64,000 bases of DNA from the NCBI RefSeq assembly GCF_901933205.1, contig NW_022148237.1:672001-736000 (forward strand), in the 5' to 3' direction. Source of the stretch: Camarhynchus parvulus. Lineage: Eukaryota; Chordata; Aves; Passeriformes; Thraupidae. The notes under the pieces were generated by a model that was not told the DNA's origin, did no database searches, and worked only from the letters and a program-made list of their open reading frames with translations. The position numbers and the translations under genes were made by a program. The stretch's first letter is position 1, and each line of letters opens with the position of its first letter. Below, piece after piece: positions 12,701 to 22,600 of this stretch.

Positions 12701-15700
12701 CCCATGGATTCTGTCCAGTCCCCACCCCCCCAACACCATCTGCCCATTGTCTGTCCGTCCATCTGTCCACCGTCCATCTGTCCACCCCTTCCTGCTCCAC
12801 CCGTTCCCTTTCCATCCACCTGCGTGTCCACCCCTGTGTCCCCCATCCTGTGTCCACCCCGTGTCCGTCTGTCCACCCCGTGTCCATCTGTCCACCCCTG
12901 TGTCCGTCTGTCCACCCCGGACCTTCCCGACGCGTTTTCCCTCCACGGCCAGCGCCTTCATCCTGGAGAAGTGATGGTAGAGCGCAGCCACGTAGGTCAG
13001 CACTGACCGCTCGTCCGGCTGCTCCACGGCCACATCTGGGGGTACAGGGGGGTCAGACCCCCAAATCCACCCAGAGACCCCCAAATCCCCCCCCCAAATC
13101 CCCCCAGCCCCTCACCCTCGGGGTCCAGCAGCCGGGTGACCCCCAGCTCGCGCTCGGCCACGCCAAAGGCGCTCTGCAGGTTGTGGAGGGCGTTGGCTCC
13201 GCGCAGCGACCCCACGTCCAGCAGCTCCGGCCTGGGGACGACCGGACAGCTGACCACTGACCACTGACCAGTGACCACTGACCAGTGACCAGTGACCCAT
13301 AACTACTGACCACTGACCAGTGACCCTGACCACTGACCAGTGACCAGTGACCCATAACTACTGACCACTGACCACTGACCACTGACCAGTGACCAGTGAC
13401 CATTGACCCATAACTACTGACCACTGACCACTGACCACTGACCAGTGACCCATAACTACTGACCACTGACCACTGACCACAGCCACTGACCACTGACCAC
13501 TGACCAGTGACTACTGACCCATAACCACTGACCCACAGCACCCCATAACCTCTCACTACTGACCACTGACCTCTAACCACCGACCACTGAGCCACAGCCA
13601 CTGACCACTGCCCCATAGCGGCCCATAACCACTGACCACTGACCTCTAACCCATAACTGACCACTGACCTCTAACCACTAACCACTGACCCAGAGCACCC
13701 CATAACCCCTAACCCTGCCCCATAACCCCACAGACTCCCACCCCATAACCACTGCCCTATAACCCCCACATCCCCCCCGCCAGCCCCCTCCCCACCCCCC
13801 CCAGCCCCCCCCCCCCCCAGCCCCCAGCCCCCCCAGCCCCTCGGTCCCGCACCGGTGCCGGTGGATGAGGGCACAGAAGGCCAGCCCGTCCCTCCAGCTC
13901 GTGGTGAAGTTCTGCACGTTCACATTGGGGTACCTGGGGGGGGAGTCCGGGGGGGGTCAGAGACCCCCAAAATCCTCCCGGAGACCCCCAAAACCCTCTG
14001 GGAACCCCCCAGACCTCACAGGTCCCTCCTGAGTCCCCTTAGGGACCACTCAGAGCCCCCCAAAGCCCCATAGAGCACCCCGGAGCCTCCTGAGCCACAT
14101 GGAGACCACCCAGACCCCCCAGGACCCCCAAAACCCCTCCAGGACTCCCAAAACCCCCCCGGGACCCCCCAAACCCCCCCGGGACTCCTCACCCCGCGGT
14201 TTTCATCTGGCACCAGGCCAGCAGCGCGTCCTTGGCCGATTTCCTCTCCCGCGTGTCCCCGGTCTCCACGCTGATGTCCTGGATCTGGGGGGGACCCAAA
14301 AACGGGGCCAGGGACCCCCAAATTGGGCTTAAGGACATCCTAAAGTGGGTCTGGGACCCCCAAAATGGGTGCAAGCATCCCGTGGTGGGGTCAGGACCCC
14401 CAAAAATGGGTGTGAGACCCCCAAAAGGAGCTTGGAGAAGATCTGGGGATTTCTGTGACCAAACGGAGACCCCAGAGCAGTTTTGGGACCCCCCGAAATG
14501 ACCCCGAACACCCCAGGATGGGTTTGGGACCCCCCAAAATGACCCCGAAACCCCTCCAGGGCAGCTCCAGGACTCCCCAAAATGACCCCAAACCCCCCAG
14601 GACCGCCCTAAATGACCCCAAACCCCCCATGGCAGCTCCAGGATGGGCACAGCCCCCGGCAGGGTGGGGTCTCCCCGCCCCATTTCCCGCGCTCCCCGCC
14701 CCATTTCCCGCGCCCCATTTCCCGCACCCCCGCCCCATTTCCCGCGCCCCCTGCCCCATTTCCCCCGCCCCATTTCCCGCGCCCCCGCCCCATTTCCCGC
14801 CCCATTTCCCGCGCCCCGCCCCATTTCCCGCGCCCCCCGCCCCATTTCCCGCGCCCCCCGCCCCATTTCCCGCGCCCCCCGCCCCATTTCCCTGGCTCCG
14901 GGCGGTGCCGGGGGGGCCACCTGGAAGCGCAGGATGATGGTCCAGACCAGGCCGAGGGTCAGGCGGGGGTTGCCGTCCACGATGTCGTGCGAGCCCACGT
15001 TCTCCAGGTGCACGCGCTGCTCGCGCAGGAAGCGCAGCGCCTTCTCCACGTTCTCCAGGCAGTGGATCCGCATGCGGCCCCGCGTGGGGCGCGGCTGGGC
15101 GGGGGGCGGCGTTAGAGAGACCCCCAGGGTGGGGGGGCATCATCAGGAACCCCCCACTCAGGGCAAGGGGGCACTGTCAGGAATTTCCCTCATTTGGGGA
15201 GGGTCCCCATTGGGGGGGAGGGATTACTGTTTTTTGGGGGGGGTTCCCTTTGAAGGGGCGTGTCCCCAATTTGGGGAGGGGTCGCACTCACCACGGTCTC
15301 CCCCGAGAGCTGCTTGAGGAGCCGGGGGTCCCTTTTTGGGGGACCCTTTTTGGGGGTCCCCACAGGGATTTCCCCATTTCGGGGAGGGTCCCCATTGGGG
15401 GGGAGGGATTACTGTTTTTTGGGGGGGGTTCCCTTTGAAGGGGCGTGTCCCCAATTTGGGGAGGGGTCGCACTCACCAGGAACCCCCTCTGAGACCCCCT
15501 CGAGCAGCCGGGAGTCCCTTTTTGGGGATCCCTTTTTGGGGGTCCCTTTTTGGGGATCCCTTTTTGGGGGTGCCTTTTTGGGGGTGCCTTTTTGGGGGTC
15601 CCTTTTTGGGGATCCCTTTTTGGGGGTCCCCACAGGGATTTCCCTGTTTTGGGGAGGGTCCCCATCGGGAGATTCCTGGTTTTTTGGGGGGTTTCCTGTT

Positions 15701-16683
15701 TTGTTTTTTTTTTTTGCGGGGGATGGGGGGTTCTCCTTTGAGGGGCGTGTCCCCAGTTTGGGGAGGGGTCGCACTCACCAGGGTCTCCCCCGAGAGCCCC
15801 TCGAGCAGCCTCAGCAGGAGCCGCCCGTCCCTCAGGTCGCTGTAAAGGTCCCCCAGGTGCGCCCCCCCCGCCAGGTGAGAATTCACCCACTTGGTGAAGG
15901 TTTTCTTCTGCACGGCCTCGCGCTCGTCTGGGGGGGGGCACGGGGGGGTCAGAGACCCCCAAAATCCCCTAAAACCCCCCCTAAAACCCCCCCAAAAGCC
16001 CCTCAAATCCCCCCAGACCACCCAAAGCCCACCCAGATCCTTCAAACCCCACCCAGAGACCCCAAACCCCACCTGAGACCCCCCCCCATCCTTCTCCAGG
16101 ACCTTGTGCTCATCTGGGGGGGGCACGGGGGGTTCCAGGACCCACAAAATCCCCCAGACCCCCCCAAATCCCCCAGACCCCCCAAATCCCACTCAACCCC
16201 CCTCCCCTCCTTCTGCACATCCCCGGCCTCATCTGGGGGGGGCACGGGGGGGTCCGGAACCCCCAAAATTTCCCCCCAAAGCCCCCCAGGGGTCGCAGCC
16301 CCCGAGGGGGTCCCGGGGGGATCCCCGCACCAGCCGGCGCTGGATTAACGCTAAGAGGATTTGGGGGGTCCTTGGGGGGCTCCTGAGGGGGGTCCTGGGG
16401 AGTTTGGGGGTCTGGGGGTGACTGGGGGGGTTGGGGGTTTGTCCTGGGGGGTGTTTGGGGTGATTGGGAAGAGAAATTTGTGCGGCGTTCCTCCCATTTT
16501 TCCATAATCCGCCCCCATTTTTGGGGGGTTTTCTCCCTTTTTGAGGTTTTCCCCCGGATTTTTAGGGATCGTTCCCACATTTTGGGATCCCCCCATCTCC
16601 ATTTTTGGCGTCTCCCATATTTTTTGGGTGTTTCCACCTCTTTTCCGGACTTTTCCTCCTATTTTGAAGGATTTTTTGCCCAA

Positions 16684-16714
<31 letters not shown>

Positions 16715-17921
16715 GCTGTCCCCTCACATTTTTGGGCTGATTTCCCCATTTTTGGGGTCCATCTCCCCAATTTGTGGGTTCCCCATCCCCATTTTTGGGT
16801 TCTCTCATATTCCTGATGCACTTCCCATCATTTTCTGGGTCGTTTTCTCCATTTTCTGGGGCTGTTCTCCCATTTTTTCCACTTTTCCATCACTTTCTTT
16901 GTGTTTCCCTCACTGGTTTTTTTGCCCCCTCCAACATTCCAGGGCTCCCAACTCCAATTTTTGGGGATTTTCCATATTTTTGGTGACTTTGTCCCCAATT
17001 TTTTGAGTTCCTCTCCCATTTTTTACCCTTTCCCCCATTTTTTGTGTGTTTTTCTCCTTTTTTTCTTTGCTTCCCCCCAATTTTTTGCACTCTCCCCCTC
17101 ATTTTTTTGCACTTTTCCTTTAATTTTTGCACTTTTATCCCACTTTTTGTGTTTTCTTCACATTTATTCCACTTTCCCCCCAACATCTGAACTTCTCCCC
17201 CACTTTTTGTGCATTTCCCTCCATTTTTTTCACTTTTCTCTCAATTTTTTTCCTGCTTCCTCCAATTTTTTGCCCTTTCCCCCAATTTTTTGTGCGTTCC
17301 CCACAAATTTTTCCACTTTCCCCCCATTTTTTCACTCTCCTCCACTTTCCTCCCAATTTTTATACACTTCCCCCCAATTTTAGGACTTTCCCCCCACTTT
17401 TTCATCTTTCTCCCCCATTTTTTCACTTCCTCCACAGCATTTACACTTTTCTCCTCACTTTTTGTCCGCTTTACCCCAATTTTTACACTTTCCCTTCCCT
17501 TTCCTCACAACCCCCCCGTTTTTTATATATCCCCTCTATTTTTCTGCATTTTCTCACTTTTTTTCCCGCTTTTCCCCCCGATTCTTTTTTTCCATTTTTC
17601 CCCCATTTTTTCACACTTTTTTCACACTTTTTTCATCTTTCCCCACCCCAATTTTTGCCCCCTCTTTTTCCCCAAATTTTTCCCCATTTCTCCCCAATTT
17701 TTCCCAATTCCCCCCCCCCAATTTTTCCCCTTTCCCCCCATTTTTGGGGTTCCCGTACCTGCCAAGGCTTTGATGCGGGAGCGCTCGAAGCGCCGGGCGG
17801 AGCCTTCATCCTCCTCCTCCTCCTCCTCCTCCTCGGGCCCCCCCGCGCCCCCCTCCCCCTCCCAGCGGGGGTCGCTGAAGCGCGGCAGCTCCAGGGGGTC
17901 GTAGGGGGGGGGGGACAGCAT
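1..17921 (-). CDS. SPTBN2: SPTBN2, beta-III spectrin (3' end outside window)
   Basis: Beta spectrins pair with alpha spectrin to form the submembrane actin-linked lattice; SPTBN2 is the neuronal (Purkinje-rich) form. Reading right to left I place 26 coding exons with AG/GT borders and consistent phases from the start at 17921, about 2014 codons. Order: acidic N-terminus, tandem calponin-homology domains, then a long series of spectrin repeats. The part beyond position 1 should hold the last repeats and PH domain (human protein about 2390 residues). The N-terminal [10 protein letters not shown] and repeat motifs such as [12 protein letters not shown] and [16 protein letters not shown] fit SPTBN2, and the head-to-head TOP6BL then RCE1 neighbours match the human SPTBN2 locus. 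The start has a good Kozak context (GCCGCCATGC). SPTBN1 and SPTBN4 are alternatives, but synteny argues against them. Exon groups are listed separately. Confidence 0.93.
783..1300. repeat. GGGGACA-type minisatellite with a (GGGAT)n microsatellite
   Basis: This SPTBN2 intron is built of GGGGACAGGGGACAC variants. A clean pentanucleotide run of ATGGG (about 10 copies) lies at 998-1050. Confidence 0.85.
1379..7934 (-). CDS. SPTBN2: SPTBN2 coding exons 14-24: central and distal spectrin repeats
   Basis: Exons in order: 7797-7934, 6759-7515, 6472-6674, 6280-6370, 5941-6087, 4782-5045, 3933-4157, 3577-3666, 2750-3025, 1997-2127 and 1379-1583. All have AG/GT borders and compatible phases. Recognisable repeat sequence includes [106 protein letters not shown] and [19 protein letters not shown]. 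Each repeat is a triple-helical coiled coil. The exon lengths 757, 203, 91, 225 and 90 nt equal what I recall or calculate for human SPTBN2. Confidence 0.92.
1584..1996. repeat. GTGTCACC-type minisatellite
   Basis: This SPTBN2 intron consists of units of about 20-30 bp around GGTGTCACCCAAGGGGACAG. No exon is seen in it. Confidence 0.6.
2215..2660. repeat. C-run minisatellite (CAGACCCCCCAAAC units)
   Basis: Imperfect repeats of about 10-30 bp built on AGACCCCCCAGACACCCC fill most of the SPTBN2 intron between coding exons 22 and 23. No coding signal is visible. Confidence 0.7.
3026..3540. repeat. GGGGGAAATTGGGG / GGGTTTATGG minisatellite
   Basis: Imperfect 25-35 bp units of TTATGGGGGAAATTGGGGGG with GGGGTCT spacers fill the SPTBN2 intron between coding exons 21 and 22. 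Confidence 0.8.
4158..4460. repeat. SPTBN2: three extra copies of the SPTBN2 exon 20 start
   Basis: GTCTCCAGCAGCTGAGGGG (exon start plus acceptor on the minus strand) at the true edge (4157) is repeated around 4240 and 4330, with a shorter copy near 4415. Each is followed by GGATTGGGGGGTCAGGGAC. The copies reproduce the CAG acceptor and the first codons of the exon. Confidence 0.8.
5085..5583. mobile_element. degenerate CR1-like (LINE 3' end) sequence, locally tandem
   Basis: Phrases such as GAATCACAGAATCACTGAGG followed by TTGGACCCA recall the 3' end of bird CR1 elements (AATCATAGAATCA...GGTTGGA). About 125 bp is present in two consecutive diverged copies starting near 5090 and 5230, then shorter pieces. 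No coding part of the LINE remains. The resemblance is from memory. Confidence 0.5.
5590..5940. repeat. TTTTCCCCC minisatellite
   Basis: Units of AGTTTTCCCCCCAATTTTCCC run up to the edge of SPTBN2 exon 18. On the sense (minus) strand this is GGGGAAAA, unlike a normal intron start. Confidence 0.85.
7935..8477. repeat. degenerate GGGAATG-rich intron
   Basis: The SPTBN2 intron between exons 13 and 14 has loosely repeated units (GGTGGGAATTTTGGGAATGC, about 40-80 bp). I see no gene in it. Confidence 0.55.
8478..9642 (-). CDS. SPTBN2: SPTBN2 coding exon 13, large exon with a low-complexity insertion
   Basis: This 1165-nt exon is open throughout, from [10 protein letters not shown] to [14 protein letters not shown]. 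It covers about three spectrin-repeat segments ([75 protein letters not shown]). Between [11 protein letters not shown] and [14 protein letters not shown] sits about 104 residues of Gly/Ala/Ser/Pro-rich sequence (about 9015-9325). The mammalian protein, from memory, has only about 12 residues there. The inserted part has no helical heptads and would form a flexible loop or linker between repeats. Confidence 0.9.
10054..12278 (-). CDS. SPTBN2: SPTBN2 coding exons 8-12: first spectrin repeats
   Basis: Exons: 12091-12278, 11562-11679, 10983-11141, 10277-10579 and 10054-10207. Translation gives the post-CH2 linker ([50 protein letters not shown]) and then repeat 1 ([20 protein letters not shown]) and repeat 2 ([35 protein letters not shown]). 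Lengths of 188, 118, 159, 303 and 154 nt keep phase throughout. The 3' edges of exons 9 and 10 and the 5' edge of exon 11 are each repeated in the adjoining introns. Confidence 0.92.
10580..10982. repeat. SPTBN2: copies of the SPTBN2 exon 11 start and exon 10 end
   Basis: The exon 11 start (CGAAATTGTCCTGG on plus) recurs at about 10628, 10699 and 10763. The exon 10 end with its donor (CACCTGTGCCACCAGG) recurs in part at about 10855 and in full at about 10905. Both edges of one intron are therefore repeated inward. Confidence 0.8.
11142..11561. repeat. SPTBN2: CACCTGGG minisatellite and a copy of the SPTBN2 exon 9 end
   Basis: Units of GGGCACCTGTGTCACCTG fill 11155-11415. GTGGCTGTCACCCTGTTGAT, spanning the exon 9 donor at 11562, recurs at about 11451-11470 and brings about 20 exon bases with it (to about 11482). 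Confidence 0.8.
12330..12920. repeat. (TCCA)n-rich microsatellite region
   Basis: CCATCCATCCAT and GTCCATCTGTCC variants cover nearly the whole SPTBN2 intron between exons 7 and 8. The cleanest TCCA run is near 12470-12500. Confidence 0.9.
12923..17921 (-). CDS. SPTBN2: SPTBN2 coding exons 1-7: N-terminus and actin-binding CH1-CH2
   Basis: Exons in transcript order: 17759-17921, 15779-15927, 14921-15094, 14193-14284, 13853-13933, 13116-13231 and 12923-13035. The first exon encodes an acidic N-terminus with a run of eight Glu, ending in [12 protein letters not shown]1 follows ([51 protein letters not shown]), then CH2 ([46 protein letters not shown]). The segment closes with [19 protein letters not shown]. 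These domains bind F-actin. All seven phases join without a frame break. A further 42 nt upstream of the start to an AG at 17963 may be 5' UTR. Confidence 0.93.
13240..13770. repeat. TGACCACTGACCAGTGACC minisatellite
   Basis: A 7-bp motif (CTGACCA) is arranged in higher-order units that include CCATAACTACTGACC. It fills the intron between SPTBN2 exons 5 and 6. Confidence 0.9.
14655..14895. repeat. 20-bp GCGCCCCCCGCCCCATTTCC minisatellite
   Basis: About a dozen head-to-tail units abut the 3' side of SPTBN2 exon 3. CpG is retained in most units. Confidence 0.9.
15095..15778. repeat. SPTBN2: two extra copies of the SPTBN2 exon 2 end in units of about 170 bp
   Basis: The exon 2 end plus donor (GCACTCACCAGGGTCTCCCC, 15771-15790) recurs at about 15289-15325 and 15471-15510. 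Each copy is preceded by GTGTCCCCAATTTGGGGAGG and an upstream TTTTTTGGGGGGGGTTCC element. A separate run of TCCCTTTTTGGGGA units occupies 15515-15640. Confidence 0.85.
16450..17745. repeat. 1.3-kb T/C-rich tract in SPTBN2 intron 1
   Basis: Plus-strand pyrimidine runs (CCCCATTTTTT, CACTTTTTCCCCC) continue almost without break, including a T run at about 16692-16714. No exon or splice pair is convincing. Within the transcript it is an extended purine tract. Confidence 0.8.
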
Positions 17922-18049
17922 GGCGGCCTTTGGGGGACCCCCAAATTTGGGGGGGGGGCGGCGCTGGGAGAGCTCAGGGAGGAGCTGGAAAAATTGGGCG
18001 GAGGGGGGGTTTGGTCACTTTGGGGGGCGACCCCTCCTCAAAGTGACTC

Positions 18050-18720
18050 GGGGGGAGCCGGAAATTAACGGGGACCCCCCCCCCTAAATTAACGGAAACC
18101 CCCAAATTAACGGAGACCCCTCCTCAAATTAACGGAGACCCCCCCCTAAATTAACGGAGACCCCTCCTCAAATTAACGGAGACCCCCTAAATTAACGGAG
18201 ACCCTCCTCAAATTAACGGAGACCCCTCCTCAAATTAACGGAGACTCTAACGGAGACCCCCCTCAAATTAACGGAGACCCCTCCTCAAATTAACAGGAGA
18301 CCCCCAATAATAAGGGAGCCCCCTCAAATTACGGAGACCCCCCTCAAATTAACGGAGACCCCTCCTCTAATTAACGGAGACCCCCCCCAAATTAACGGAG
18401 ACCCCTCCTCAAATTAAGGGAGACCCCCCCTAAATTAAGGGAGACCCCTCCTCAAATTAACGGAGACCCCCCTCAAATTAACGGAGACCCCCCCAAATTA
18501 ACGGAGACCCCCAATGGGGCCCCCCTCCCAAATTAATTAAAACGCTCCTGGAATTGAGAATTTTTCCCTAAATTAATGCAGAGGCCCCCCCCCCAAATTA
18601 AGGGAATGCGCCCTAAATTAATGAAGAACGCTTCAAATTAAGCAAGACCCCCTCCCCAAATTAATAAAAACATCTCCAACTAACAGGAATTTCCCCGAAT
18701 TGATTGAGACCCCCTCCAAA
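18050..18720. repeat. AAATTAACGGAGACCCC tandem array
   Basis: About 30 units of 17-34 bp (CAAATTAACGGAGACCCCTC) decay toward the right. It lies in the putative first intron of SPTBN2. The rest, to about 19140, is C-run sequence with no gene. Confidence 0.9.
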
Positions 18721-19465
18721 CCTTTCACCAAACTTCACCTTCAGGTGAGACCCCCCCCATAATAAATCGAGACCCCCCCCGGACCCCACCCCCCAGTTCC
18801 TTTACGGGACCCCCAAAACTCCCCGAAGTTCCTCCCCCCTCCTCCTGAGACCCCTCCCCAAAACTCTCAGGGTCACCCCGAGCCCCCCCAGGACCCCCAA
18901 ACTCCACGGAGCCCCCCCCAAGTCTCTCCAAAGACCCCCCTGAGCCCCCCCAAATTCCCCCCGGGACCCCCAAATCTCCTCCGAGCCCCCCCCATCATTA
19001 GAGCCCCCAAAAACTCTCCGGGTCACCCTGAGCGCCCCCAAATCCTCTCAAACAAACCCCGAGCGCCCCAAATTCCTCCGCGGGACCCCCAAATCTCCTC
19101 CGAGCCCCCTCCCCCGGCTGCCCAGAGCCCCCCCAGAGCCCCCCGCTCCCCCCGCACTCCCCCCCCCGTTAATGCTCTTAACGGGGATCAGCGCCCGCAG
19201 CGCCGGGGGGGTCGGGGGGTGGGTTTGGGGACACAAACACGCGAATTTGGGGGTGGGGGGTCCCCAAACCCCTCCGGGGCAGTGCAGGGGGGCCCTGCCC
19301 GGGGATGCGGAGCCGCTGCCGCAGTGCCCGGGGAGGCGCGGGGGGATCAGCGGGGCCGGGGGGGGTTGCGGGACCCCTGGGGGGGTTCTGAGGGTGGGTT
19401 TGGGGTGGTTTTGGGGGGGGTCTCCCCCCGTTTGAGCCCCCCCAGGTGTGCCCCCCCCCCCTTAC

Positions 19466-19510
19466 CTGCGCTGCGGCCGCGGCGCGCGCTGAGCCCGCGG
19501 CAGCTCATCA
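19466..19510 (-). other. SPTBN2: candidate non-coding 5' exon of SPTBN2
   Basis: On the minus strand a strong donor (GCGCAG then GTAAGG) ends at 19466, inside the CpG-rich promoter. An acceptor AG lies just upstream of the SPTBN2 start (exon from 17963). Together they would form a 1.5-kb intron through the tandem repeats of 18.05-18.72 kb. The right edge of the exon is a guess. Confidence 0.4.
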
Positions 19511-19551
19511 CACCCCGGGGGGCGGGGCCTGCGGGCCACGCCCCCTCTGCC

Positions 19552-19565
19552 GTCACCACGGCAAC
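19552..19565 (+). promoter_or_regulatory. X-box (RFX-type) motif
   Basis: GTCACC-AC-GGCAAC fits the RFX X-box consensus (GTNRCC, short spacer, RGYAAC) at every defined position. A second, degenerate copy (GTTACC-AT-GGCGAT) is at 19594-19607. RFX factors act in testis and ciliated-cell genes, which suits a promoter serving the meiotic gene TOP6BL. Binding is not shown by sequence alone. Confidence 0.5.
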
Positions 19566-19691
19566 GCCCCTTGGACACGCCCCCTCCCCGCTTGTTACCA
19601 TGGCGATGAGGGCGGAAGCCACGCCCCCAATTTTCCCGCCACCTGCCCTTCCCGCCCGCCAGGGGGCGCTCGCGGCGTGAGGGGGGCAAAG

Positions 19692-22600
19692 ATGGCGGAG
19701 GCGGCCGTGAGGGGGGTGAGGGGTTTTGTTGGTTTTTTTGTGGGTTTTTTGGGTTTTGTAGGGTCAGGGACCACTAGAGAGGGTTGTGGGAGCTTTGGGG
19801 GTCCGTGGGGGTGATTTTGGGGGTTCTGAGGGGTCACTAAGGAGGGTTGTGGGGCTTGGTGAGTATGGGGGGGGCTCTCTGGGTGTCACTCTGAGGGATC
19901 AGTGGTCACTAAAGAGGGTGGGGGGCTCCTAAGGGGTCTCTATGAGGGGTCGAGTGTCCCGAGGGAAGTTTTTGAGGGGATCTGGGGGGTCTCGGGGGTC
20001 CCAAGAATGGTTCAGGGGGACTTTGGGGGTCTCTGGGCTCCCTTGGAACGAGGAGAGCTCTTGGGGAAGGGGCTCAGGGGGATTTTTGGGGTTTTTTCGG
20101 GGGTTTTGGGCTCTCCCCACCTCTTCCGGCCCTGCAGGTCCTGGAGCAGCTCCTGGTCGTTCTGGGGACCCCCAAAAATGGGGAGCCCCGACGGGGAGCG
20201 CTGCTGGTGGCCCTGACGGCGGGGGGGGCCCTGGGGGGGCCCCTCTGCACCCTCACAGGTGGGTGGGGGTCCTGGGGGGTCCTGAGGGGGTCCAGACTCC
20301 CCTCAGACCCCCCGACCCCCCCCCCCCCCCTTTTCCAGTGGCAGCCGCAGGACCCCTCACCCGAGATCTCGACCCCGAAGCGCTGGGGAGGGGTAAGAGA
20401 CCCCCAAAATCCCCCAGAGACCCCCAAAATCCCCCAGAGACCCCCCAAAACCACTCCCAGAGACCCCCAAACCCCCCAGAGACCCCAAAACCCCCTCAGA
20501 GACCCCCAAAACCACTCCCAGAGACCCCCAAAAGCCCCCAGAGACCCCCCCCCAAACCTCTCTGGCACCCCTTCAGGGACACCCCCAATCCCCAAATCCT
20601 TTAAGAGCCCCCCAAAACCTCTCTGGGGACCCCCTAAATCCTCTCAATCTCCTCCCGAGCCCCACTGGGGGTCCCCTAAATCTCTAAACCCCCTCCCAAA
20701 CCCCCTAAATCCCCCCCCAAAATCGCCCCCCAGCCCCTCGGGGGGTGCAGGAGCTGCCGGGAGCCCCCCCGGATCCCCCCCCCTGCTGCGGGCGGGTCCT
20801 GGCCCGGGCTCGGGTGCAGAGGAGCTTCCAGGTGAGTTTTGGGGTTTTTGGGGGGGGATTTTGGGTGTCCCCCCTCTCTCTGTTCTCTTTCCCAACCCCC
20901 CCAAAGTCACCTTGAGGGCGGGAATTGGGGTCGGGGGGGCCCCAGGAGCCCCCCGGGAATGGGAATTGGGGCAGGAGGATAAAAATAGTCGGGGTGGCCT
21001 GGATTTGGGGGGATGGGGGGGAAATAATGGGGTCACGGGGGGGGGAAATGGGGTCATGGGGGGGGGGCTGGGACCCCCCAAAACATGTGAGGGGAGGGGG
21101 GGGGGTGGGACACCCCCAAACTGGGCCCAGTTTCTTGGGGGGGTATTGGGGTGCCCCCAGACCCCACAGATCTGCCCCTCCCCGGGGGTCGTGGAGGATT
21201 TTGGGGTCCCCCCCTGTGCCCCCCCCAGGTCTGTCACCCCCCGTTGCCCCCCACCCGGGGGTCTCTGTGGCAGCTCCTGCACCGGACCAGCCTCGTGCAC
21301 CCCGAGGTACTGGGGGGGGGTTTGGGGGGTCCCCAAAAAGGGGAGGGGGTTCCTCAGCGACCCCTTTATGCCCCCCCAGGTCGAGTTTCATTTCTGTGTC
21401 AGCTTCGATGGGAAGGTCACATCCCGGACCCTCAGGTGAGACCCCCGGGCTGGGGACACCCCCACCTTGGGGTCACCCAAACTGGGATCCCCCACCCCTC
21501 ATTGGGGTCACCCCACTCCTGGGGACCCCCTAATTGGGGTCGTCCCGTCCCCCCCTTCCATGTCCCCCAGCCCGGAGCCCCCGTGGGCACAGGCGGGAAT
21601 GAGGCTGAGGGTGCAGAGCCGGCACTTCACTGGGTATGGACTGGGGGGGACTGGGGGGGACTGGGGTAGACTGGGAGGGATTGGGGGGGATTGGGGGGAC
21701 TGGGAGGGATTGGGGGGGATTGTGGGGGACTGGGATAAACTGGGGGGGACTGGGAGGGACTGGGGGGATGGGGACTGGGGGATGGGGGATTGGGGGGGAC
21801 TGGGATAGACTGGGATGAACTGGGGGGACTGGGAGGGACTGGGATAGACTGGGAGGGACTGGGATGGACTGGAATGAACTGGGATGAACTGGGACAGGTC
21901 GGAACAGAAAGGGACGAACTGGGATGGGGCAGGGGAGTAGTGCAGAGTCAAACTGGGATGGACTGGGATGGGGCAGGGGTAGGCCTGGGATAAATCGGTC
22001 TGGACTGGTCTGTACTGATCCAAACTGGTCCGAACTGGTCCGTACTGGTCCGTTCCCCCCAGGCCGCCCTGCAGCCGCCTCCGGCCGTGCCCGGGGCCGC
22101 CGCTGCCGCTGCCGGTGCCGCCCCCGCTGGCGGCCGCGGGATTCGGGGGGGACCTGGAGCTGCTCCCGGTCTGCGCCCTCGGGACCGCCCCCGGGACCCC
22201 CCCCGGGCAGGGACCCCCCCTCTGCCGGGTGCAGATATCCGGGCTGGGGGCACCGGGGGGCTTGGGGGTGTTCGGGGTGGGATTTGGGGTGGTTTGGGGT
22301 GGGATTTGGGCCGTTCGGGGTGGGATTTGGGGTCCTGTGGTGGGATTTGGGGTGTGCAGGGTGAGATTTGGGGTGTTCAGGGGGTATTTGGGGTAGTTTG
22401 GGAGAATTTGGGGTCTTGGAGTGGGATTTGAGGTGGTTTGAGGGAGATTTTGGGTCCTGGGGTGAGATTTGGGGTGCTCAGGGGGGATTTGGGGTGTTCA
22501 GGGGGGAATTTGTTGTCTTGGGGTGGGATTTGGGGTGTTTGTGGGGGTTTTGAGGCACCCGAGCGGGTTTAGGGGTGCACAGGGTGGGATTTGGGGTGTT

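Larger units (their letters stand above)
19466..19691. promoter_or_regulatory. bidirectional CpG-rich promoter, SPTBN2 / TOP6BL
   Basis: This is the only stretch between the divergent SPTBN2 and TOP6BL genes that is CpG-rich and not repetitive. It has several CCGCCC/GGGCGG-type GC boxes (for example CCACGCCCCC and GGCGGGGCC), an RFX-like X-box and a weaker second one, and no TATA box. The TOP6BL start codon lies inside an AAGATGGCGG element of YY1 type. Confidence 0.6.
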
